Assembly: GCA_035296085.1 (NCBI GenBank)
Contig: DATHBP010000138.1
Span: 1 to 13,005 of the forward strand
Direction of reading: 5' to 3'
Length of the DNA stretch: 13,005 nucleotides
Source of the DNA: DATHBP01 sp035296085
GTDB lineage: Bacteria; Actinomycetota; Actinomycetes; Propionibacteriales; Nocardioidaceae
The translations under genes and the position numbers were made by a program. Within the stretch, counting starts at the first letter, position 1; each line of letters begins with the position of its first letter. Below, in pieces: positions 1 through 6,498 of the stretch. The notes beneath the pieces are model-generated. The model was not told where the DNA came from. It was given only the letters and a program-made list of their open reading frames with translations, and did not search any database.

Positions 1-2
1 GC

Positions 3-323
3 GCCGCTGCGACCGACGTACTCCACCAGGACACGGGCCAGTCCTTCTACGTGGCAGTGACCACGCACGCGGGGGCGGCGCTGGCCGGCGGGGTCGACCC
101 CGGGTCCATCGAGGCCGAGCGGATCGTCCAGCGCATCTTGCCTGCCGTGGGTCTGGCGGAACGGGCGAAGGTGGCCGAGCAGCTCGCGACCTTCACTGAC
201 AGCCGCGTCGATCGCTACTGGCGACTCGTCGGCGTGGTCAACGGCTGGCCGGAGCAACCGTCGCACCTGCCCGCTTTCCAGTGGCTCCAAGCCGCACTGC
301 ACGCTCGGGGAGAGTTCGCCTAG
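3..323 (+). CDS. C-terminal fragment of a probable MerR-type transcriptional regulator (partial, 5' end outside window)
   Basis: The reading frame is open from base 3 and ends at TAG 321-323, giving 106 visible residues, so the gene almost certainly begins left of the window. A GTG at 51 is an internal candidate start, but the frame upstream of it is open and protein-like (it includes DTGQSFYVAVTTHAG), which argues for a longer protein. The visible part is helical and ends in a stretch like DSRVDRYWRLVGVVNGWP followed by a tryptophan-containing last helix. From memory this resembles the C-terminal effector region of some actinobacterial MerR-family regulators; no DNA-binding domain is in view, so the family call is inference. 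It could instead be an unclassified helical protein. It converges on menG and shares the CTAG at 320-323 with it. Confidence 0.5.
   Translation, partial: AAATDVLHQDTGQSFYVAVTTHAGAALAGGVDPGSIEAERIVQRILPAVGLAERAKVAEQLATFTDSRVDRYWRLVGVVNGWPEQPSHLPAFQWLQAALHARGEFA
320..323. other. Shared CTAG forming both convergent stop codons
   Basis: The palindrome CTAG supplies TAG (321-323) for the upstream regulator fragment on the plus strand and TAG (322-320) for menG on the minus strand. The two coding regions therefore overlap by three bases, and no intergenic space is available for a terminator. Confidence 0.9.
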
Positions 324-1021
324 TTGGCCCGGACGGCCCGGTGGAGGGCGACGATGCCGCCGTTGAGGTTGCGCCACTCGGCGCCCCGCCACCCGGCCGA
401 GACAACCCGCTCGGCTAGCCGCTGCTGGTCCGGCCAGGCCCGGATCGACTCGGCGAGATAGACGTAGGCCTGCGGGCTGGACGACACCACCCGCGCGACG
501 TGCGGCAGCGCTCGCATCAGGTACTTGAGATAGGCCGTCCGCCAGGGTGCCCAGGTGGGCCGGCTGAACTCGCAGAGCACCAACCGACCGCCCGGACGGG
601 TTACCCGCAGCAGCTCGCGGAGCGCAGCGTCGGCATCGTTGACGTTCCGCAGTCCGAACGAGGACGTGACGGCGTCGAAGGTCGAGTCGGCGAACGGCAG
701 CCGCAGGGCGTCACCGGCGGTGAAAGCGAGCGCGGGGCGGGCCTGCTTGCCGGTCGCGAGCATGCGCAGCGAGAAGTCGCAGGGCACTACCCGAGAGCCG
801 GCGTCGGCGAACGGTTGGCTGGACGCCCCAGTGCCCGCGGCGAGGTCGAGCACCCGTTCACCCTCGAGCGGCGCGACCGCAGCGAGCACCGCGCGCCGCC
901 AACGGCGGTCTTGGCCGAGCGAAAGGATGTCATTGGTCAGGTCGTAGCGCTGAGCCACGGCGTCGAACATCTCCGCCACTTCGGAGGGCGCCTTGTCAAG
1001 ACCGGCTCGGCTCCCCTGCAC
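320..1021 (-). CDS. menG: Demethylmenaquinone methyltransferase (MenG/UbiE family)
   Basis: Encodes 233 residues, the usual length of the family. The enzyme transfers a methyl group from S-adenosylmethionine to demethylmenaquinone, the last step of menaquinone synthesis, at the inner face of the membrane. Visible motifs are the N-terminal MFDAVAQRYDLTNDILS (18-34), which is the UbiE/MenG signature, the SAM-binding glycine loop VLDLAAGTGASS (57-68), SFGLRNV (121-127) and GGRLVLCEFS (144-153). The start is a GTG at 1021. It is favoured because the conserved N-terminus begins at about residue 8 and because a TACGGT hexamer lies 7 bases upstream, with no Shine-Dalgarno sequence, as expected for a leaderless mRNA. 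The sugar-transferase gene ends 43 bases upstream on the same strand. No internal defect is visible. Confidence 0.96.
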   Translation of the reverse strand: MQGSRAGLDKAPSEVAEMFDAVAQRYDLTNDILSLGQDRRWRRAVLAAVAPLEGERVLDLAAGTGASSQPFADAGSRVVPCDFSLRMLATGKQARPALAFTAGDALRLPFADSTFDAVTSSFGLRNVNDADAALRELLRVTRPGGRLVLCEFSRPTWAPWRTAYLKYLMRALPHVARVVSSSPQAYVYLAESIRAWPDQQRLAERVVSAGWRGAEWRNLNGGIVALHRAVRAN

Positions 1022-1028
1022 GCAAGGA

Positions 1029-1034
1029 ACCGTA
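1029..1034 (-). promoter_or_regulatory. Candidate -10 element of a leaderless menG promoter
   Basis: On the minus strand TACGGT fits the actinobacterial TANNNT -10 pattern and is followed by seven bases and then the menG GTG. This places the expected transcription start at or next to the start codon. No good -35 element is seen 17-18 bases upstream. The 13-base palindrome at 1035-1047 lies directly against its upstream side. Confidence 0.45.
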
Positions 1035-1047
1035 GCGGCGACGCCGC
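1035..1047. repeat. 13-bp GC palindrome next to the menG -10 box
   Basis: GCGGCG-A-CGCCGC is a perfect inverted repeat with one central base, lying in the 43-base gap between the sugar-transferase stop and menG. Its place in the -10/-35 spacer would suit an operator. It could equally be a weak hairpin after the upstream gene, or a chance result of the high GC content. Confidence 0.35.
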
Positions 1048-1064
1048 CCGAGCCACCCGGTTGC

Positions 1065-2690
1065 TCAGTAGGCCCCTCGGCCCCCCGCGACGGCGAGCAC
1101 TGTACGGGCCATGATCTGCAGGTCCAGCCACGGCGACCAGTTCTCGACGTAGTACAGGTCGAGGCGCACCGACTCCGCCCAGGACAGGTCCGAGCGCCCG
1201 CTCACCTGCCATAAGCCGGTCATGCCTGGCTTGACCAGCAGCCGGCGATGGACGTCGTGCCCGTACGCCGCCACCTCTTTCGGCAGCGGCGGACGCGGCC
1301 CGACCAGCGACATCGAGCCGGCGAGGACGTTGAACAGCTGCGGGAGCTCGTCGAGCGAGCAGCGCCGCAGGACCTTTCCGACCTTGGTGATGCGTGGGTC
1401 GGCCCGCATCTTGAACAGCACGCTGTCGGGCTGGTCGGGCCGGTCGAGGTCCGGCACCTCCAGATGTGCGCCGGCGCGCATTGTCCGGAACTTCAGGCAC
1501 TTGAAGGAGCGTTGGCCGAGGCCGATCCGCTCCTGGCGGTAGAGCACACCGCCGGGAGAGCCGAAAGCGACCAGTGCCGCTATGACGAGGAGCAGCGGCG
1601 TGAGCAAGAGCACGAGAGTGGCGGCCAAGACCCGGTCCATCACCGACTTCAGGAGTCGTCGCCCACCGCCGAACACCGGTGCCTCCACCTGCAGCAGTGG
1701 GAGCCCGGCCAGCGTGCGTACCGTGATCCGCGGGGCGGCCACGTCGCTCAGCGCCGAGGCGACGAACAGCCGTGTCCCGCTGGCTTGCAGCTGCCAGGCC
1801 AGCCGGCGCAGCGCGTGCCGGCTCAGCATGCCTTGTCCGGCGACCACGACGGAGTCGGCCTGACCGGTCTCGACGGCTCCGAGCACCTGGTGCGGAGCCC
1901 CCAGCACGGGCACGCCGATGCCGAACAGGTCGGCGACGTCCCCCCGGCGGTCGGAGTCTGCCCTGCGGTCTCCCGAGGGCTGGCCGTGCGCCGCGAGCGT
2001 GCGGGAGAACCGGCGGTTGTCTGTCCGACGGCGCTCGGGTCCTTCATGGACCGGTACACAGGCTGCGACAACCTGGAAGCCGGAGCCCGGGCTGCGGCGC
2101 GCCTGCTCGATGAGGTGCAGGACGTCCAGCACCGTGCCCACCGCCAGAACGCGGTCACCGCCGTGGCCGCCTCGGCGCGCCACCACGAGAGCTCCGCGCA
2201 CAGCGGCTCGGCCGAGCAGCAGCAGCAGGGTTCCGAGTGGCAACGTGACTAGGACTAGCCCGCGGGCCGAGTCAGCCCCGGCGAGGTAGACGAACGCCAG
2301 GAAGCCGAGGGCGACGCGGGCGGAGGCGGTCACCACTCTGCGCAGCTCAGCGGTCCCGCTGCCCGCCCGGCGCGTGTTGTGCGTTCCATGCGCGGCGAGC
2401 GACACCAGCCAGCCGACCACGAGGACCACCGCAATCGAGAGGGGTGGACCGTTCGGGCTCGCAAGCGAGCCCAGCCAGGTCGCGACCAGAAGCACGGCCA
2501 GGTCGCTGGCAACCAGCAGTGCTCGGTGGCGCAGCTGCCAGCGCCGCCCTGGCCCGCTAGCGGCCGAGCTGAGGTGCCTAACGGGTCCATCTCCTGGGGA
2601 GTAGCGGCGTTTGACGGCCTTCTGAGCCGCGGGAGCCTGGAACGAGCTGACGTCCAGCCCGCTGTCGATGGTGGACCCCGCCCGTCTCAT
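1065..2690 (-). CDS. Exopolysaccharide polyprenyl-phosphate glycosylphosphotransferase (WcaJ/CpsE-type sugar transferase)
   Basis: A 541-residue integral membrane enzyme predicted to load the first sugar-1-phosphate from a nucleotide sugar onto undecaprenyl phosphate. Hydrophobic segments lie at about 56-74, 84-102, 122-138 and 145-170. A soluble CoA-binding-like middle domain follows, then another membrane segment (354-376) and the catalytic bacterial sugar-transferase domain. Catalytic-domain motifs are FKCLKFRTM (396-404), CSLDELPQLFNVLAGSMSLVGP (444-465), PGMTGLWQVSGRS (488-500) and DLYYVENWS (511-519), all near the expected C-terminus. Residues 217-251 are an unusual Arg/Asp-rich insert in the middle domain (ERRRTDNRR and GDRRADSDRRGD). 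The ATG at 2690 is the first plausible start, with only a weak purine-rich upstream sequence. It is a lone exopolysaccharide gene between menG and menF; no other glycosyltransferase, flippase or polymerase is in view, so the sugar cannot be named. Confidence 0.9.
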   Translation of the reverse strand: MRRAGSTIDSGLDVSSFQAPAAQKAVKRRYSPGDGPVRHLSSAASGPGRRWQLRHRALLVASDLAVLLVATWLGSLASPNGPPLSIAVVLVVGWLVSLAAHGTHNTRRAGSGTAELRRVVTASARVALGFLAFVYLAGADSARGLVLVTLPLGTLLLLLGRAAVRGALVVARRGGHGGDRVLAVGTVLDVLHLIEQARRSPGSGFQVVAACVPVHEGPERRRTDNRRFSRTLAAHGQPSGDRRADSDRRGDVADLFGIGVPVLGAPHQVLGAVETGQADSVVVAGQGMLSRHALRRLAWQLQASGTRLFVASALSDVAAPRITVRTLAGLPLLQVEAPVFGGGRRLLKSVMDRVLAATLVLLLTPLLLVIAALVAFGSPGGVLYRQERIGLGQRSFKCLKFRTMRAGAHLEVPDLDRPDQPDSVLFKMRADPRITKVGKVLRRCSLDELPQLFNVLAGSMSLVGPRPPLPKEVAAYGHDVHRRLLVKPGMTGLWQVSGRSDLSWAESVRLDLYYVENWSPWLDLQIMARTVLAVAGGRGAY

Positions 2691-2758
2691 CGACCCATCC
2701 CGCTTCCGCTGGCTGCATGTCCGGGTGGCCGCCCGAAACGTGTGGTTCTCCTGGTTTG

Positions 2759-2764
2759 AGTGTA
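2759..2764 (-). promoter_or_regulatory. Candidate -10 element for the sugar-transferase gene
   Basis: On the minus strand GGTTACACT contains TACACT, matching TANNNT. It would give a leader of about 60 bases before the ATG at 2690. The -35 position is poor. Call rests on position and -10 match only. Confidence 0.3.
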
Positions 2765-2773
2765 ACCGAGTTA
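2763..2773. repeat. TAAC-N3-GTTA inverted repeat overlapping the candidate -10 box
   Basis: TAACCGAGTTA has perfect 4-base arms around a 3-base centre, and overlaps the candidate -10 element of the sugar-transferase gene by two bases. A repressor site is possible, but four-base arms are common by chance. Confidence 0.25.
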
Positions 2774-2892
2774 GCCACCCTGCGTCGCGGCCTCGCTACG
2801 GCTCGATGTCGGGCGGCGGACGCCGGTATAGGGAACGTTCGTAGCGCCCGGCCGAGCGGATGGGTTCGCAGTGCCGAAATCGGTGCGCCTCG

Positions 2893-2898
2893 TACGCT
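2893..2898 (+). promoter_or_regulatory. Candidate -10 element of a leaderless menF promoter
   Basis: TACGCT is followed by six bases (CACACC) and then GTG at 2905, which is in the menF frame. This is the classic leaderless spacing and decides the start choice for menF. The -35 region is not recognisable. Confidence 0.5.
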
Positions 2899-2904
2899 CA
2901 CACC

Positions 2905-4188
2905 GTGAGGGCGGCGTCAGCGCGGGCGTGGCAGTCCGACAGCGGGCAACCGGGCTCCGCCGGCGTTCCCAGTCTCGTGGCCACGTCCGTGCCGAGCGGC
3001 GACCGGGGTGCCTTGGTGGAGCTGCTGCCCGAGCGCAACCCGCTCGCGTGGGTGCACCTTGGCGACGGACTCGTCGGGTGGGGCGAAGCCGCCCGACTGG
3101 ACACCAGGGGTCCCGGCCGGTTCGGCGACGCTGACCGATGGTGGCGAGAGCTCGTCGCCCGCGCCGACGTCACCGATGACGTAGGTGCCTTCGGCAGCGG
3201 GCTGCTGGCTTTCGGGTCGTTCAGCTTCGCCGACCAGCCGGGCAGCTCGGTCCTGGTCGTGCCGCGCATCGTCATCGGCCGGCGGGACGGCACCAGCTGG
3301 GTCACCACCGTGCGGACAGCGGCCGACTCTGCGCTGCGGCCTGAGGCGGAGCCGGCGGCTGTCCGGCCGCCCCGCGAGGTGGTGTTCACCGACGGCGCCC
3401 TGTCCGGCCCGGCCTGGGTCTCGGCTGTTGCGGCGGCGGTGGCGCGCATCGCTGACACCGGTCTGGAGAAGGTCGTGCTGGCCCGCGACCTCCTCGTCTC
3501 GACCGGTGACCCGCTCGACGAGCGGTGGCCGCTCGCGAGGCTGGCCGAGCGCTACCCGAGCTGCTGGACGTTCTGCGTGGACGGCCTCTTCGGCGCGACG
3601 CCGGAGATGCTCGTCCGCCGGCATCGCGGGCTCGTCACCTCGCGAGTGCTCGCCGGCACCATTCGGCGTACCGGGCACGACGAGCGCGACCTCATGCTGG
3701 CCGCCTCGCTGGCCCGGTCCAGCAAGGACCTCGAAGAGCACGAGTACGCCGTGCGCTCGGTGGCCGACGTACTCGCCAGGCACTGCTCGAGCATGAGCGT
3801 GCCGGAGACCCCGTTCGTCCTTCATCTGCCCAACGTCATGCACCTCGCGACGGACGTGGCCGGACGGATCGACAACGCAACGAGCGCCCTCGGACTAGCC
3901 GAGGCGCTGCACCCGAGCGCCGCAGTGGGTGGCACGCCCACGTCCCTGGCACTCGCTGCCATTGACGAGCTGGAAGGCATGAGCCGGGACCGCTACGCCG
4001 GGCCGGTGGGCTGGATGGACGCTGAGGGAGACGGCGAATGGGGAATCGCCTTGCGCTGCGGCCTCGTCGACGGCGACCAGGTTCGCCTGTTCGCCGGGTG
4101 CGGCATCGTCGCCGACTCCGATCCCCAGACCGAGCTCGTCGAGGCGCAGGCGAAGTTCGTCCCCGTACGAGACGCGCTGGAGGGCTGA
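2905..4188 (+). CDS. menF: Isochorismate synthase (menaquinone-specific, MenF/EntC family)
   Basis: Converts chorismate to isochorismate, the committed first step to menaquinone, in the cytoplasm. From GTG 2905 the protein is 427 residues. The C-terminal two thirds is a chorismate-utilising (MST-type) domain: the general-base lysine in EKVVLAR (K189), the FGATPEM segment (E234), LAGT (249-252), SSKDLEEHEYAV (272-283), HPSAAVGGTP (336-345), GPVGWMDAEGDGEW (366-379) and GCGIVADSDP (398-407). The lysine in place of the anthranilate-synthase pattern and the men neighbours support isochorismate synthase. An ATG at 2860 would add 15 Cys/Arg-containing residues that look non-native and would bury the TACGCT promoter-like box, so I prefer GTG 2905. 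The gene ends in TGATG, whose A starts the next gene. A siderophore-type isochorismate synthase is less likely given the context. Confidence 0.93.
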   Translation: MRAASARAWQSDSGQPGSAGVPSLVATSVPSGDRGALVELLPERNPLAWVHLGDGLVGWGEAARLDTRGPGRFGDADRWWRELVARADVTDDVGAFGSGLLAFGSFSFADQPGSSVLVVPRIVIGRRDGTSWVTTVRTAADSALRPEAEPAAVRPPREVVFTDGALSGPAWVSAVAAAVARIADTGLEKVVLARDLLVSTGDPLDERWPLARLAERYPSCWTFCVDGLFGATPEMLVRRHRGLVTSRVLAGTIRRTGHDERDLMLAASLARSSKDLEEHEYAVRSVADVLARHCSSMSVPETPFVLHLPNVMHLATDVAGRIDNATSALGLAEALHPSAAVGGTPTSLALAAIDELEGMSRDRYAGPVGWMDAEGDGEWGIALRCGLVDGDQVRLFAGCGIVADSDPQTELVEAQAKFVPVRDALEG

Positions 4189-4817
4189 TGCAGATCACGA
4201 AGTTCGGACACGCCTGTGTCCGCATCGCGGCCGACGGCGAAGCGCTCGTCGTGGACCCCGGCGCCTTCACCGAGCAGGAGGCCGTCGACGGCGCGACGGC
4301 AGTCCTGGTGACCCACGAGCACCCCGACCATCTCGACCCGGAGCGGCTGCGGCGCTGTGATGCGCCGATCTGGACGAACGCGGGCGCAGCGAACGCGATT
4401 CGCACGCAGGCGCCGGACCTCAGCGACCGGGTGAGAGTCGTAGCGCAGGGGGACTCCTTCACTGCCGCAGGGCTGCCCGTCACCGTGCACGGCTCCGAGC
4501 ACGCGCTCATCCACCCCGACCTCACCCGGATCGCCAACACCGCGTACCTGATCGCCGAGAGCGTCTTCCACCCCGGGGACTCGTTCACCCCGCCCCCCCA
4601 CCGAGTCGACACGCTGCTCGTTCCCATCCACGCGCCATGGATGCCGGTGCGTGAGGCCGTTGACTTCGCTCGCGAGCACTCCAACGGCAAGGCAGTGGCG
4701 ATCCACGACGGACTTCTCAACGAGAACGGCATACGAGTCGTGTCCGGGGTGCTGAGCGGGCTACTGGAGGCTCGGGGCATCCACTACGTGCGGCTGAGTC
4801 CAGGCACCGACCTGTAG
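4188..4817 (+). CDS. Metallo-beta-lactamase-fold hydrolase, coupled to menF
   Basis: A 209-residue cytoplasmic metal-dependent hydrolase of the UlaG/UPF0173-like branch. Metal ligands visible are the HxHxDH motif in THEHPDHLD (H43, H45, D47, H48), H105 or H101 in VHGSEH, the bridging aspartate in FHPGDS (D131) and H173 in AIHDG; H8 in FGHACVRI is also typical of this branch. There is no signal peptide, which argues against a beta-lactamase. The ATG at 4188 shares its A with the menF stop TGA, so translation is likely coupled. Its substrate is not known from sequence. The coupling suggests a role linked to menaquinone or chorismate metabolism, such as a thioester or lactone hydrolase, but that is inference. 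Confidence 0.85.
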   Translation: MQITKFGHACVRIAADGEALVVDPGAFTEQEAVDGATAVLVTHEHPDHLDPERLRRCDAPIWTNAGAANAIRTQAPDLSDRVRVVAQGDSFTAAGLPVTVHGSEHALIHPDLTRIANTAYLIAESVFHPGDSFTPPPHRVDTLLVPIHAPWMPVREAVDFAREHSNGKAVAIHDGLLNENGIRVVSGVLSGLLEARGIHYVRLSPGTDL

Positions 4818-4830
4818 CGCCGCGGCGGGC

Positions 4831-6498
4831 TCAGGCGCGCAGCGCTGCGGTCGCCGCCTGCGACAGCCGCCGCTCCAACTCACGTCGGCCCGCTCGGTCG
4901 ACTCTCGCTTCCACGACACGTAGCCCGGCACTGGGCTCCCTGAGCAGCGCCCGAAGCTGCTCGACGTCTGCGGCCAGCGTGTGAACCGTGCCGTATGCGG
5001 CGCACAGCGCCGCGAGATCGGCGCCGTGTGGGGTGCCGAAGATCCGCTCGAACGGTCCGGCGTAGGCCGGAGCGCCTTGCTCGAGCAGCCCGAAGATCCC
5101 GCCGCCGTCGTCATTGACGACGACGACGCTCAGGTCGGGGCGTGGCTCCGCCGGCCCGATCAGCAGCCCGTTGCAGTCGTGCAGGAACGTGAGGTCCCCG
5201 AGCAGCGCGTACGCCACCGAGGACCTGCGCCCCAGCGCCGCGCCGACCGCGGTGGACACCGTGCCGTCGATACCGGACAGCCCACGGTTGGCGAGAATGC
5301 GCCGCCGCCCACCGACTCCCGGCACGGGCGCCATCAGGTCGAGGTCGCGGATCGGGTTGGACGAGCCCACCACGAGCAGCCCATCGGCCGGCAGTGCCGC
5401 ACCCAGGGCGGCGGCCACCGCGTACGCCGTCAACGCCGGCTCGTCGCCGACGACGGCATCCACCGCCGCGGCTACGGCGCTGTCCGCGTCGCGCCAGGTG
5501 GTGAGCCACTGCTCGTCGCCGGGTGTCGCCACCGTCACCGCGGCGAGCACCTGGCTGACCGTGTGGCCGACATCGGTCCAGCGGCCGGTCGGTGCCACGG
5601 CGACGACTTCGACGTCAGCCCTCGACAGCAGACGGAGCACCTGCCGCGACAACGTCGGGTGACCGAAGACGACAACCCGCTCGATCCCGCCGCCGAGCGC
5701 CTCGTCCTCGAGCAGCAACCGGTGACAGCGGATCGCGTTGGCGCCGGTACGCGCACCGGACGTTGGCTCGGCGAGCAAGGGCCAACCGCCCTGCTCGGCC
5801 AGCTGGCGGGCCGGCGGGCCGGCGTCGTCACCGGCGACCACCACCGTGCGGGGACCGTGCGCGAGCGCGACCGCTGGCGCCGGCGGGCGCTCCTCGAACG
5901 TCGTCCACGCGTGCTCAGCCGACCGGCCGCCGAGGGGCTCGGCGGGTTCGTCGCCTGGCAGCAGTGGCAGGTCGAACGCGAGGTTGAGATGTACGGGTCC
6001 AGGCGCACCCGTCCGTACGCCCAGCGCGTCGGCCACCGCCCGGCCGGCCAACGCGCGCCAGGCGTCGTTGCCACCGCCCGCCGCGACCTCGACCTGCCAG
6101 AACCCTCGGACGGCCGAGCCGTAGAGCTTCACCTGGTCGGTCATCTGGTTCGCGCCGCTGCCCTGCAGCCGTCCCGGCCGGTCGGCGGTGAGCGCGAGCA
6201 GCGCGACGCCGGCAGCGTCGGCTTCCAGGACTGCCGGAAACAGGTTGGCCGCGGCAGTTCCCGACGTGGTCGCCACCGGTACCGGGCGACGGGAACCCTT
6301 GGCCAGGCCCAGCGCCAGGAAGCCAGCTGAGCGCTCGTCGATGCGGACATGCAGGCGGAGCCGTGCTGCCGCGTCCGCAGCGTGCAACGCCATCGCGAGC
6401 GGTGCGGACCGGGAGCCCGGTGAGAGCACCGCGTCGCGCACTCCGCAGCGCACCAGCTCGTCGACGATCACCCGCGCGCACGCGGTGGCGGGGTTCAC
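4831..6498 (-). CDS. menD: 2-succinyl-5-enolpyruvyl-6-hydroxy-3-cyclohexene-1-carboxylate (SEPHCHC) synthase
   Basis: Thiamine-diphosphate enzyme joining isochorismate and 2-oxoglutarate to give SEPHCHC, the second step of menaquinone synthesis. It has 555 residues, normal for the family. The N-terminal PYR domain shows LSPGSRSAPL (25-34), the cofactor-activating glutamate in IDERSAGF (E55) and TTSGTAAANLFPAV (77-90). The C-terminal PP domain shows the Mg/ThDP motif in GDLTFLHDCNGLL (434-446) and VNDDGGGIF (461-469). The start GTG at 6498 lies in a GTGA overlapping the menC stop. The frame is open far upstream to 7728, but that part is antiparallel shadow coding with no MenD similarity. It is last in the menE-menC-menD operon and converges on the hydrolase gene with a 13-base gap. 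Confidence 0.96.
   Translation of the reverse strand: MNPATACARVIVDELVRCGVRDAVLSPGSRSAPLAMALHAADAAARLRLHVRIDERSAGFLALGLAKGSRRPVPVATTSGTAAANLFPAVLEADAAGVALLALTADRPGRLQGSGANQMTDQVKLYGSAVRGFWQVEVAAGGGNDAWRALAGRAVADALGVRTGAPGPVHLNLAFDLPLLPGDEPAEPLGGRSAEHAWTTFEERPPAPAVALAHGPRTVVVAGDDAGPPARQLAEQGGWPLLAEPTSGARTGANAIRCHRLLLEDEALGGGIERVVVFGHPTLSRQVLRLLSRADVEVVAVAPTGRWTDVGHTVSQVLAAVTVATPGDEQWLTTWRDADSAVAAAVDAVVGDEPALTAYAVAAALGAALPADGLLVVGSSNPIRDLDLMAPVPGVGGRRRILANRGLSGIDGTVSTAVGAALGRRSSVAYALLGDLTFLHDCNGLLIGPAEPRPDLSVVVVNDDGGGIFGLLEQGAPAYAGPFERIFGTPHGADLAALCAAYGTVHTLAADVEQLRALLREPSAGLRVVEARVDRAGRRELERRLSQAATAALRA
4832..4860. terminator. Possible hairpin at the menD / hydrolase convergence
   Basis: CAGGCG (4832-4837) and CGCCTG (4855-4860) can pair, and the loop contains the 12-base palindrome CGCAGCGCTGCG (4838-4849). 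It overlaps the last menD codons, has no U-tract and lies in GC-rich coding sequence, so it is a weak candidate terminator. Confidence 0.25.

Larger units (their letters stand above)
2691..2904. other. 214-bp divergent intergenic region between the sugar transferase and menF
   Basis: This is the longest gap in the window and must carry promoters for both divergent genes. It holds a TACACT hexamer for the minus strand (2759-2764), the inverted repeat at 2763-2773 and a TACGCT hexamer next to menF (2893-2898). I see no ORF with coding character, RNA gene or recognisable riboswitch in it. Confidence 0.7.

Noticed and set aside
1248..2252. Long plus-strand open frame opposite the sugar transferase
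   Set aside because: His/Gln/Arg-rich shadow; the minus-strand protein has the full set of sugar-transferase motifs.
2860..2904. ATG 2860 as the menF start
   Set aside because: It adds 15 residues rich in Cys and Arg that are atypical for the family and lies upstream of the well-placed TACGCT box; GTG 2905 is preferred.
4188..4817. The metallo-beta-lactamase fold protein as an antibiotic-resistance gene
   Set aside because: No signal peptide, UlaG/UPF0173-like motif layout and coupling to menF point to a cytoplasmic metabolic hydrolase.
4981..6330. Long plus-strand open frame (449 codons) opposite menD
   Set aside because: The composition (Arg, His, Gln, Gly rich without hydrophobic pattern) is typical of antisense shadow frames in GC-rich DNA, and menD is unambiguous on the other strand.
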